This document shows positions 49,110 through 58,844 of a stretch of 64,000 bases of DNA, one piece after another. How positions within the stretch are numbered: the stretch's first letter is position 1; every line of letters starts with the position of its first letter. Both the position numbers and the translations under genes were made by a program. The DNA lies in assembly GCA_023379385.1 (NCBI GenBank), contig JAMCUS010000013.1, positions 36,635 to 100,634 of the forward strand. The letters run 5' to 3'. The notes beneath the pieces were generated by a model. It saw only the letters and a list, made by a program, of their open reading frames with translations. It searched no databases and was not told where the DNA came from. The DNA is from Thermoplasmatota archaeon (GTDB lineage Archaea > Thermoplasmatota > Thermoplasmata > Lutacidiplasmatales > JAMCUS01).

Positions 49110-50786
49110 ATGCCTAACGTCAAATTTAACATGGATCTACTGTCAATATATACAAAAATGGATATTGAATATGAGACAATAAGTGATATAATAATGAAGT
49201 CCAAGTTTGGAATTGAAGGTAAAGATAACAGGGAAATTGAGGTAGAAATAACACAGGATAGGTTGGATCTATCATCAATGGAAGGATTTTCAGTTTTTAT
49301 ACAACAGATGATGGGCAAAATGAATAATATTGAATTTTCAATAAAAAATGGAGATAAACATATTGCTGTAGAAAACGATAAGGTAGGCGGTAGACCCTTT
49401 ATAGCGTTATCAATTGTAAAAAATGTAGAACTTAAAAATGAGGAGATAAAATATTTAATGAATTATCAGGAGATTCTAACTACGTCACTTGGAAATAATA
49501 GAAAGATAGCTAGTATTGGGCTTTATCCGGTAAATGATGCCTCTTTTCCACTTATTTATACCTCTTTACCACTTGATGATATAAAATTTCAACCACTTGG
49601 TGAAGATACTGTAATGAGTGCATGCGATATTATCAAAAAACATCCAATGGGTATTAGATATGGAAATCTTATCAAGGAAGATCACGGACCTGTTATCCTT
49701 GATAATAATAAAAATATATTAAGTATGCCACCCATTGTAAATTCTATTGATTTTGGGAAAATTGATGAAATGACCAATACAATGCTTGTAGAAGTTACTG
49801 GAACCGATAAAAAACGTGTAAATGATACACTCATCCTTATGCTTCTTCCATTTATTATTCATGGCTTCAAAATTGAATCTGTGATCATTAAAGGAAATGA
49901 ACCTCCTTATTCTACACCAGTTATTAAAAAAAGAATAATTGCAATAGAGAAGAATGATATTGACCGTATATGGGGTTTAAAATTTGAAACAAACGATATA
50001 ATACAGTTACTTGAGAGATCTGGTTATTGCATAATCGAGCATAATAATCGTTTTATCAAAGTTGAGGTACCCGTATATAGAATAGATGTGTTGAGTGCAA
50101 TAGATATAATTGAAGATATAGGAATTATGTATGGATACAACAAAATTGAACCATCATTTCCAGTTCATTTATATACAGAAGGTGGATTGGATTTTCATGA
50201 CGTGTTTTATTCTAAATTTGAAGATTATCTGGTTGGATTCGGTTTTCTTCAAACGCATACGATGATATTGAATTCCGTAGACAGAATGGATTCTCTTGGT
50301 ATTAATTGCATAAAATTAAAAAATCCTACATCTAACTTATATAACGGAATAAGACCTAACCTGTTTTTTTCACTTTTAAATTTTTCGTCGTTTAGTACAG
50401 GATTAAAATATCCTCAAAGGATTTTTGAAAGAGGACTTGTTGTTAGGGTCGATGACTATATACAACAAAGTACTGGTGTTAATAGAAATGAATCTATAGG
50501 GTTTATGATTTTAAAAAATGATACAACATTTACAGATGGAAAAATTATACATGATTTCATACTTGAACAGGAAAAAATTGATGCAGAATTTATCCCATCC
50601 ACAAAATCATATTTATTAGATGGTCGTTCAGCAGATATCATCTATAAAAAAACAGAAATAGGATTTATTGGTGAGGTGTCTCCCCAATCTTTAAAATTAT
50701 TCAATATAAAAATGCCAGCAGTTGCAGGTGAGCTATATCTTGATAAAATAGCCATGGAGAAAATTAAAAAAGATGGCCTATTTTAA
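49110..50786 (+). CDS. pheT: Phenylalanyl-tRNA synthetase beta subunit
   Basis: Start MPNVKFNMDLL; archaeal PheT length and motifs, overlaps region downstream of pheS. Confidence 0.93.
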   Translation: MPNVKFNMDLLSIYTKMDIEYETISDIIMKSKFGIEGKDNREIEVEITQDRLDLSSMEGFSVFIQQMMGKMNNIEFSIKNGDKHIAVENDKVGGRPFIALSIVKNVELKNEEIKYLMNYQEILTTSLGNNRKIASIGLYPVNDASFPLIYTSLPLDDIKFQPLGEDTVMSACDIIKKHPMGIRYGNLIKEDHGPVILDNNKNILSMPPIVNSIDFGKIDEMTNTMLVEVTGTDKKRVNDTLILMLLPFIIHGFKIESVIIKGNEPPYSTPVIKKRIIAIEKNDIDRIWGLKFETNDIIQLLERSGYCIIEHNNRFIKVEVPVYRIDVLSAIDIIEDIGIMYGYNKIEPSFPVHLYTEGGLDFHDVFYSKFEDYLVGFGFLQTHTMILNSVDRMDSLGINCIKLKNPTSNLYNGIRPNLFFSLLNFSSFSTGLKYPQRIFERGLVVRVDDYIQQSTGVNRNESIGFMILKNDTTFTDGKIIHDFILEQEKIDAEFIPSTKSYLLDGRSADIIYKKTEIGFIGEVSPQSLKLFNIKMPAVAGELYLDKIAMEKIKKDGLF

Positions 50787-51251
50787 GTGTATGGCGTCGG
50801 TGCTTAACCTATCAGCTTCTTTATTCAGTTCACGTGGTATCCATGACCCCTCTACTTTTACTCCCTTTTTTATTAAATGCTCTATCAGGGTTTTTGCTTC
50901 ATTCCATAATTTGTAAATATGGTCGTTTTTGACATTCCACGTTCCAAATAATTGATTAATAACCAGTTTTGAATCACCATAAATAATAACCTTTTTAACA
51001 TTTAGTTTTAATACAAATTTTAAACTTTCTATAAGTGAGCTGTATTCCGCTATATTATTGGTACCCACTCCAATCATTTCAGAAATTTTTTTAATACCTT
51101 CATTATATCTTATTAAGGCTCCTATACCCATTTTTCCAGGATTACCTGAACATGCACCATCAAAATTTATGATTGCCATATCCTTTAAATTTTCTTTACT
51201 CTTATTATCAGACATTGATAAATCTAATTCCCAGTTCTGTTCATCATGCAT
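50778..51251 (-). CDS. rnhA: Ribonuclease HI
   Basis: 157 aa; AIINFDGACSGNPGKMGIGALI, NNIAEYSSLIESL, IYGDSKLVINQL, NKEADRLS; true start may be at ~51179. Confidence 0.9.
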   Translation of the reverse strand: MHDEQNWELDLSMSDNKSKENLKDMAIINFDGACSGNPGKMGIGALIRYNEGIKKISEMIGVGTNNIAEYSSLIESLKFVLKLNVKKVIIYGDSKLVINQLFGTWNVKNDHIYKLWNEAKTLIEHLIKKGVKVEGSWIPRELNKEADRLSTDAIHLK

Positions 51252-51282
51252 GAGTTATCCCTTTAGAGTTCTCAAAGCTAAA

Positions 51283-52356
51283 TTAATTTTCATTCTCTTC
51301 AACAGCATTGAAAGAGAACATACAGTGATTGAGAATTTTTTGAGCTTTGATAACATGTGCAATACTTTCGTTAAATGATCTCTTTTTAAGCAGGGTTAAA
51401 GATATTTCAATTTCTTTATGAATTGGCGTTATGTCAATTCCAAGATCTTTTGCTTTTTTCATTCCTTCTATAATTTCTGTAATTATCCTAGTTACATCTT
51501 TTTCCTCAATTTCTATATTTTCTTCATGTTGTTCAGAGATATTAACAGGTGGTGGCGGAATGTCCATAGTATTTTCAATAAAAGTTTCTACAGATGAATC
51601 TACTAAAATACCATTGTCCGATATTATATACGGTCTCATTTTAGAATCAAATCTATTTCCTCTATATTTTTCAATGGCAATTCCCATTTTTTGTTTGTTT
51701 TTATTGATCCATTTGTAAAGTTTTATCTCTCCTCTAGCTAGTAACATTTCTGGCACTGTAAAAAAATTATTAGGAAGTTCCACAAGAAGCAATGTAGTTA
51801 TTTTTGTTTCAGATATTAATTGCATAAAAGATTGTATACCGACATTTTCATTGTACCCTGCCATATAAAACATAGACAGAGCTGTTATGGAGTCTATAAC
51901 CAACCTGTCGTATAAGTTTTTCGATAATTCTAGTTTCAGAGCTGATTGAAAAGCAGAAAAACTAATATTTAGTTTGTTAAATTCAGGACTCTTTCTTATC
52001 TCATTTGGAATATATCCCAATTTTTCAGGGGATCTTGAAATAGCTATATCTTTTGCAGGTGTTTTTTCATATTGCATGATATCCGAAATTGCATCATATA
52101 TATCTATGTTATCTATTTCCGACGTTAATCTATAAAAATTGTATCTTAATTCATTTGGCGGTTCGTCAAGTGTTACGAAAAGCGTTTTTTCTGCTTTTTT
52201 AATGCCATCTAATAAAAATTGCATAGCTAGAGTGGTCTTTCCACTCCCTGGAACTCCACTGATAACGTAGGTTCTTCCAAAAATAAAACCACCGCCTAAC
52301 ATATAGTCCAGTCCTGATATTCCTGTAGGAACCAACTCGAAATTTTTAAACATCAA
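51283..52356 (-). CDS. KaiC/RadA-like RecA-superfamily ATPase
   Basis: 357 aa; GISGLDYMLGGGFIFGRTYVISGVPGSGKTTLAMQFL. Confidence 0.85.
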   Translation of the reverse strand: MMFKNFELVPTGISGLDYMLGGGFIFGRTYVISGVPGSGKTTLAMQFLLDGIKKAEKTLFVTLDEPPNELRYNFYRLTSEIDNIDIYDAISDIMQYEKTPAKDIAISRSPEKLGYIPNEIRKSPEFNKLNISFSAFQSALKLELSKNLYDRLVIDSITALSMFYMAGYNENVGIQSFMQLISETKITTLLLVELPNNFFTVPEMLLARGEIKLYKWINKNKQKMGIAIEKYRGNRFDSKMRPYIISDNGILVDSSVETFIENTMDIPPPPVNISEQHEENIEIEEKDVTRIITEIIEGMKKAKDLGIDITPIHKEIEISLTLLKKRSFNESIAHVIKAQKILNHCMFSFNAVEENEN

Positions 52357-52518
52357 TACACCATGTTATATCTATCTCTATATTGAATTATTATTTGAAT
52401 ATATTTGTATCCCTTCTCTTTTTATTTGAATATAATAATCATAATAAATTAAATTGCCCTGCAGGTTCTTTGTATAGCAATCTATTTGTAAAACAATAGT
52501 TATATTCTAATTGAAAAG

Positions 52519-54957
52519 ATGAAGCATTATCAAATAAATAATGATATAACTGATAGAAAAGAGATTCTGGAGAGTATATCAGCAAGAATATCCGATATTA
52601 AACATAACGGTGCCATTATTTTAATAAGTGGATTAATGGGTGTCGGAAAAACTACAATCATAAATGAAATTAATAGAATGGCCAAAATTTATGAATATAG
52701 AACTGTGAAAATAAATATACATACAAGTACGTCGTCCAGTCCACTTCATCCATTTATGTGGATACTTGAAAAAATTGATATGGATAATAAATCTATCCTT
52801 ATAAATAACAATGATAAAATACCACTTGGATTATTACCAATGACTGATATAGATATCACTGATTCAACCAATGATCCGCTTCCCATCATGTTGAGCCATT
52901 ATTCTGTAGATATAAATATGCGTAATTATAATGATAGTGAAAATACGATTGATGACGAGAATATTTATAGGATGGTTTTAGAAAAACTAAATGCCATTGC
53001 AAGCAAAGAACCTTTAATAATATTACTAGATGATTTTCATAATGCAGATATCGCATCATTTAAAATGTTATTAAAAGCATCAAAAACAATAAAAGAGAAA
53101 TCCATTGTAATATTTGCCAGTATTAGAGAAGATTTAATAACATCAGAAATTGAACCATACTATAAAAATATAGATGCAGTAGATGGTGCATGTAAAGTTT
53201 ATAAACTAGAGCCATTCACATATTCAGAAACATCCAGATACATTGAGAAATCTCTCAAAACAACCAACATATCTCCTTATTTTATAACATGGATGTTTCA
53301 GAAAAGTGGCGGTAATCCCTTAATACTATCTGAATACCTGAAGGAGGCTATAAAAAGAGGGTATGTTCAGAAAAGGGATGATGGAAAATATGTAGTACAA
53401 CCAAATATAAACATGTTATCTAATTTAGAAAACCTAAAAAACATTATGAATAGTCTACTCAGTACTCTTACAGTTGACGAACTCAACTTCCTGAATATCA
53501 TTGCAATAGTTGGAACTGTATTTTCCAAAAATATAGTAAAAAAGGTAATGGATATTGAAGAGAATAAATTCTCTAGCTTGATTGAACATTTACTAAAAAA
53601 GAGGCTCATAAAGAATGTAACCCCTGTTATATACTCTTTTACATACCCTGTAATGGTTGAGTACATTCTTGATAGCATGTCCAAAGCCAGAAAACGGTTA
53701 TACAACAGAAAAGTCGCAAAAGCAATAGAAAAATATGGTATTCTATCAAAACCTGATATATTGTATTCACTGGCATATCATTATTATGATTCAATGGATC
53801 TAGAAAATAGTTATAAATATTGCGTTATGGCTGCTGATACTGCTAAAAAAACAAATAAAATAGAACTTTCAATAGCTTTTTATAGAAAAGTCATTAATAT
53901 AATGAATGAGATTGGAGTTTCAGTGGAGAGTGAAATTGAAATATATAACGCATTAGGGGAGCTGTCGTATGCTATAGGTAAATGGGAAGATTCTCTGGCG
54001 TATTACACATATTTATATAATTTAGGAAGGGAACATAATAATAGCAACACTGTTGCAGTATCATCACTTAAAATGGGTTTAATCCATATTGGATTCAATA
54101 ACTTCGATATGGCTGAAGAGCATCTTCAAGATGCGATCTCAATTTTCAATAAAAATCACGACATACTGAGATTAAAGGAAGTGCAGAGAATTTTTGGATA
54201 CCTGTATTGGAGAAAAGGTGATCTTAAAAAGGCGGAAGATACTTTGCTGAAAGCATCCATGTTAAGTTATATAGAACCATCCATTGATGGTCCACTTTAT
54301 ATAGATCTGGGTAACATTGAAGTAGATAAAAATAATTTTGAAAATGCATTTAACTATTATAATAAAGCAATCAATATTTTAAATAAAAGTACCGATTTTT
54401 CCAGTATGTCCAGGGTTTATAATAATATGGGAGATACATACATCAAGCTAAATAATATTGAACAAGCTATACATTTTTTTGAAGTAGCAACTGATTATGC
54501 GAGACGAAGTGGAAATAGAGATATTTATGCATGGTCATTATTAAATCAATCCAATTCTAATATAAAATTAAATAAATTTAAAAAAGCGAAGGAATTAGGT
54601 GACGAGGCGATGAATATTATGGATGAAATAGAGGATACACGTGGTATTGTTGCAGCTTCATTGAATTTAGCTAATTTAAATGAAAGTATCGGTGAAAATG
54701 AATATGCAGATCTCTATTATCAAAAAGCAATAAAAAACAGTGAAAATATTGGTAATGCATATTTATATGCAGAATCTTTGGAAAGATATGGACTTTTTCT
54801 TATAAAGTTAGAAGGCGAAAAAAAAGAAAAAGGAATATCCAATCTTAAAAAAGCCAAAAATATTTTTGAGATGAATAACTTAGAAAATAAGGCAAATAAA
54901 ATAGATTCAATACTTAAGAATGAATTACCTATTAAAAACGTAAATATTGATGGATGA
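52519..54957 (+). CDS. STAND/AAA-type ATPase with C-terminal TPR array
   Basis: 812 aa; ILISGLMGVGKTTIINEI, PLIILLDDFHNADIASF, multiple TPR units in C-terminal half. Confidence 0.82.
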   Translation: MKHYQINNDITDRKEILESISARISDIKHNGAIILISGLMGVGKTTIINEINRMAKIYEYRTVKINIHTSTSSSPLHPFMWILEKIDMDNKSILINNNDKIPLGLLPMTDIDITDSTNDPLPIMLSHYSVDINMRNYNDSENTIDDENIYRMVLEKLNAIASKEPLIILLDDFHNADIASFKMLLKASKTIKEKSIVIFASIREDLITSEIEPYYKNIDAVDGACKVYKLEPFTYSETSRYIEKSLKTTNISPYFITWMFQKSGGNPLILSEYLKEAIKRGYVQKRDDGKYVVQPNINMLSNLENLKNIMNSLLSTLTVDELNFLNIIAIVGTVFSKNIVKKVMDIEENKFSSLIEHLLKKRLIKNVTPVIYSFTYPVMVEYILDSMSKARKRLYNRKVAKAIEKYGILSKPDILYSLAYHYYDSMDLENSYKYCVMAADTAKKTNKIELSIAFYRKVINIMNEIGVSVESEIEIYNALGELSYAIGKWEDSLAYYTYLYNLGREHNNSNTVAVSSLKMGLIHIGFNNFDMAEEHLQDAISIFNKNHDILRLKEVQRIFGYLYWRKGDLKKAEDTLLKASMLSYIEPSIDGPLYIDLGNIEVDKNNFENAFNYYNKAINILNKSTDFSSMSRVYNNMGDTYIKLNNIEQAIHFFEVATDYARRSGNRDIYAWSLLNQSNSNIKLNKFKKAKELGDEAMNIMDEIEDTRGIVAASLNLANLNESIGENEYADLYYQKAIKNSENIGNAYLYAESLERYGLFLIKLEGEKKEKGISNLKKAKNIFEMNNLENKANKIDSILKNELPIKNVNIDG

Positions 54958-54981
54958 TTTGTTTGTGCTCATATGTTAAAT

Positions 54982-56151
54982 TTATCTAGCAACTATTTTT
55001 TTAGCCATGTTTATAATATCTACTTCGTTTAAGGAGCGAGACTCGAGATATTCGTAATATTTACTCATAAAATCTGCACTAGTATATTTTGTTCTAACCT
55101 TTTGGTAATCTTTCATTTCATTTAGAAGCTTATTAAAATCATCCTCATTTATTTCAATATTATTCTGCTTTAAGATGTCCTGTATTAGATTTTTTCCACT
55201 GTGCTTTCCAAATCTAAAAGATCTATCTCTTTTTATCAATTCTATGGGTATTGCTTCGTAGGTAGAGGGGTCTTTTTTAATAATCTGTGTATGAATTCCA
55301 CTTTCATGGGAAAATACGTTGTTGCCAATAATTGGTTTGAGAGGTGATATTGGTATACCTGATATTTTTTCCACCTTTTTTGCGATTTCATATAGCAAAT
55401 CTAATTTTATACCGGTTTTTATTCCATACAAAACCTCCAGTGACATAACTACCTCTTCAGTAGCTACATTTCCAGCTCTTTCACCTAACCCACAAATTGT
55501 TGAAGATATTGCATGCGCCCCTGCAAAATATGCTGATAGGGTATTTCCAAGTGCTAGTCCAAAGTCGTTGTGGAAATGAACTGCAACAGGTACATTTAAC
55601 AACTTAATTAGCAATGCAATATTATCTCTTGCTGACTCTGGAGTAAGTACACCTACGGTATCCGGGTATGCAATAAGCGGTACGCCATGGTCTATCGCCA
55701 TTTTATATAAACGGTATAAAAAATCAAAATTGGTTCTAGTTGCATCTTCGGGAGCAAAAAACGGAACTATTCCATGATCTTTGCTGTAGTCTATAGCATC
55801 TCCAACCATCTCCATAACCTTTTCTTCGTTCAATCCTCTGGCAGCCATATGTTTTTCTGATGAACCAATAAATAGAATTATTCCTGAAAGATCACATTCT
55901 CTAGCAGCATCTATATCTGCTTTATTACATCTACATAATGCACTTACACTGCAATTTAAATTTTCTTTGGTAATTGCTTTAATGGCGTCACGTTCTTCAG
56001 GCCCTATAATGGGCATTCCTACGCTTATTGACTGAATCCTTGCATCATCTAACATTTTTGCTATTTCTATCTTTTCATCCTTTGAAAAAACAGTACCTGG
56101 ATTTTGCTCACCTTCTCTTAAAGTCGTGTCCATTATAAATACATCCAACAA
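54982..56151 (-). CDS. Homocitrate/isopropylmalate synthase family enzyme (DRE-TIM metallolyase)
   Basis: 389 aa; DTTLREGEQNPGTVFS, VHFHNDFGLALGNTLSA, GLGERAGNVATEE, SHESGIHTQII. Confidence 0.88.
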   Translation of the reverse strand: MLDVFIMDTTLREGEQNPGTVFSKDEKIEIAKMLDDARIQSISVGMPIIGPEERDAIKAITKENLNCSVSALCRCNKADIDAARECDLSGIILFIGSSEKHMAARGLNEEKVMEMVGDAIDYSKDHGIVPFFAPEDATRTNFDFLYRLYKMAIDHGVPLIAYPDTVGVLTPESARDNIALLIKLLNVPVAVHFHNDFGLALGNTLSAYFAGAHAISSTICGLGERAGNVATEEVVMSLEVLYGIKTGIKLDLLYEIAKKVEKISGIPISPLKPIIGNNVFSHESGIHTQIIKKDPSTYEAIPIELIKRDRSFRFGKHSGKNLIQDILKQNNIEINEDDFNKLLNEMKDYQKVRTKYTSADFMSKYYEYLESRSLNEVDIINMAKKIVAR

Positions 56152-56421
56152 ATGTTCACCTTTTTTCTTATATCACATTTAGGTATATCTAGTATTAAAT
56201 TATTTTTATATTATATAATGATTTACTGAAAGTATAGAGAATGAGGGAAGCTATAAAACCTCAATGCTTTAGCTGAGGAGAGGCTGCTGCATTTAACAGG
56301 TATTTACCAACGGTTTTGGCATAAAAAAGATATATTCAATAATTATAAAAAACAAATTATAAAAACAATATACAAATATTTCCATTTTTATATACTATAT
56401 TACGTATTGGTGATGTGAAAA

Positions 56422-56928
56422 TTGAACGAATTGAAAAATGAAAAATTCCTACTTGATTGTATGTTAGGAAAGCTTGCACGATGGTTAAGATTTGCAGGAT
56501 TTGATACATTATACTTTAAAAATATTGATGACGATGAATTGATAAACATAGCCATAAAAGAAAATAGAATATTAATAACCAGAGACAAGAATCTTTACAG
56601 AAAAATAATTGATAAATCCATATTTGTCAATGAAACAGATATAGATAGACAGTTATATCATATACTAAAATTATATACGGCAAATAAAAATTGCTATTTA
56701 ACGCGATGTGCTATATGCAACACGGTATTATCAACAATACTGGAGGATCCAGTAAAAAAATGTTCATCAATAAAACATCCAAAAACAATAAAAACATTTT
56801 ATTATTGTACATATTGTAATAAAATATATTGGAATGGATCACACAGTTCAAAAATTATAAACAAATTGAATAACATCCAGAATGATTTGTTAAAGAAGGA
56901 GGAGTTTGTGGAAACCGGTAAAAATTAA
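56422..56928 (+). CDS. Mut7-C RNase-domain protein
   Basis: 168 aa; FLLDCMLGKLARWLRFAGFDTLYF, RILITRDKNLY, Cys-rich C-terminal domain; TTG start. Confidence 0.85.
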   Translation: MNELKNEKFLLDCMLGKLARWLRFAGFDTLYFKNIDDDELINIAIKENRILITRDKNLYRKIIDKSIFVNETDIDRQLYHILKLYTANKNCYLTRCAICNTVLSTILEDPVKKCSSIKHPKTIKTFYYCTYCNKIYWNGSHSSKIINKLNNIQNDLLKKEEFVETGKN

Positions 56929-56946
56929 ATGTTTTGACTGCATTTC

Positions 56947-56982
56947 ACTTCGGTAATGAAGTTAACAAAAATCATTATATAT
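56947..56982 (+). promoter_or_regulatory. Candidate kdp promoter/operator: inverted repeat plus TATA box
   Basis: ACTTC-ggtaat-GAAGT at 56947-56962 just upstream of ATTATATATA (56973-56982), ~25 nt before kdpF ATG. Confidence 0.35.
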
Positions 56983-57004
56983 AGAAATGTGATATGTGTG
57001 GTTT

Positions 57005-57142
57005 ATGAGTTATAACATTATAAGCATAGCTCATTTAATATCATACCTCCTTTCTAATTTTGGGTTATTATCCTTCACATTAATATCTATTTTTATACTT
57101 ATATATTTATCATATGTTATATTGCATCCTGAACTGTTTTAG
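57005..57142 (+). CDS. kdpF: KdpF-like small subunit (45 aa; absent from ORF track)
   Basis: MSYNIISIAHLISYLLSNFGLLSFTLISIFILIYLSYVILHPELF*; TM helix ending in a LxPExF-like motif, directly upstream of kdpA. Confidence 0.75.
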   Translation: MSYNIISIAHLISYLLSNFGLLSFTLISIFILIYLSYVILHPELF

Positions 57143-57152
57143 GTGAGACGAA

Positions 57153-58844
57153 ATGATTTATTCGCAGTATATTTCAATTTTACTAACTTTTCTGGTTTTG
57201 GCAATTCTTATACCTATCATCGGCAGATATATTGCTGATGTATATCAGGAAAAAACAACAATACTGGATGTTCTATTCTATCCTGTAGAGGCATGGATTT
57301 ATAAATTGATTGGAACGGATTCTAAAAAAAGTATGGATTGGAAAGAATATACAGTTGCACTCGTATTAACCAATATTACGTTCGGTATATTTGCCTTTTT
57401 AATTCTTACTCAGCAAGGCGGATTACCCCTAAACTATTTCAATAGTCCTGATATGAGCTTTAGATTGGCATTCCATACATCAGCATCTTATTTAACAAAT
57501 ACAGACTTTCAGCATTTTAATCCTGTTACGCAGATTTCAATGTTTTCAGAGATGTTTGCCATAATGCTGCTGATGTTTGTTTCATCTGCAACAGGGCTGG
57601 TTGTAGCGGTTTCTTTGATAAGAGGTATAAAAAACAGCAATGGCAAAATTGGTAATTTCTATATTGATTTTGTGAGAAGCATAACCAGAATTTTATTACC
57701 ATTTTCCATTCTGACAACCTTTTTATTGGTTTTTATGGGTGTACCGGATACGTTAACACCATATATTATTCTACATCCAGTTACCGGTGGTAGTTCCATA
57801 ATGCCGCTGGGATTGAATGCAGCGCACACGTCCATTGAGTTATTAGGAACAAATGGAGGTTCATACATCAATGGTGGAAATTCTAATCCACTATCTGATC
57901 CATCAAATGCAACCATATTTCTGGAGACATTAATGATGTTATTATTTCCATTTTCCTTAATTTTTGCATACGGAGAAATGATAAAGAAAAAAAGCGAATC
58001 CTTTGTGCTTTTTATAGTTACTTTTGGATTACTATTATTCGCAGTTTTATCTGTTGTCAATATAGAGATGCAGGGTAACGTTATGCTGAGCACAATTCCA
58101 CATTTAAGCATGAGTTCCGGTAACTTTGTTGGAAAAGATACCAGATTTGGTGTGGTATATGGTTCATTCGCACAGACAGTATCTGTGTATACCAATACAG
58201 GTGCTCAATTCGTTAACATAGACACTATGTTGCCGGGTTCCCAAATATTTCTCCTGTTTGGAATGTTTATTCAGGCTGTACCGGGTGGGATAGGTACTGG
58301 CTTTACCTACCTTTTATTATACCTGCTGTTATCTGTTTTTCTGGGGGGACTCATGGTGGGAAGAACACCGGAATATATAGGGAAGAAGATAGGGGTAAAG
58401 GAAATTAAATACACGTCTCTGGCACTTATAGTTCACCCCATACTCATAATAACTCCCTTCGTGATCGCTTTGCTTTTTAATCCATTTGGTAGTGTAACCT
58501 ATTCTCCACATAATTTAACTGAGCTTCTATATGAATTTACATCTGAGGCAGCAAATAATGGTAGCTCTATGACCCTGAATGATAACAATGCTTTTTATAA
58601 CATAGCTGGTGGCATCATTATGCTGTTAAGCAGATTCATACCTATTGTTGCAACGCTGGCTATAGCTGGTAGTTTATCCAATAAAAAATCATTGCCTGAA
58701 AGAGGTGGCAGCATGAGGACCGATTCAATAACATTTGCACTTTATCTTATAGGAGTAATAATCATTCTGGGTGCACTGATGTTCTTACCCGTTATTGTGA
58801 TAGGGCCTCTACGGGATTATCTGAGGTTGAGTCATTATGGATAA
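57153..58844 (+). CDS. kdpA: Potassium-transporting ATPase subunit KdpA
   Basis: 563 aa; GLNAAHTSIELLGTNGGSYINGGNSNPLSDP and other selectivity-filter regions. Confidence 0.95.
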   Translation: MIYSQYISILLTFLVLAILIPIIGRYIADVYQEKTTILDVLFYPVEAWIYKLIGTDSKKSMDWKEYTVALVLTNITFGIFAFLILTQQGGLPLNYFNSPDMSFRLAFHTSASYLTNTDFQHFNPVTQISMFSEMFAIMLLMFVSSATGLVVAVSLIRGIKNSNGKIGNFYIDFVRSITRILLPFSILTTFLLVFMGVPDTLTPYIILHPVTGGSSIMPLGLNAAHTSIELLGTNGGSYINGGNSNPLSDPSNATIFLETLMMLLFPFSLIFAYGEMIKKKSESFVLFIVTFGLLLFAVLSVVNIEMQGNVMLSTIPHLSMSSGNFVGKDTRFGVVYGSFAQTVSVYTNTGAQFVNIDTMLPGSQIFLLFGMFIQAVPGGIGTGFTYLLLYLLLSVFLGGLMVGRTPEYIGKKIGVKEIKYTSLALIVHPILIITPFVIALLFNPFGSVTYSPHNLTELLYEFTSEAANNGSSMTLNDNNAFYNIAGGIIMLLSRFIPIVATLAIAGSLSNKKSLPERGGSMRTDSITFALYLIGVIIILGALMFLPVIVIGPLRDYLRLSHYG

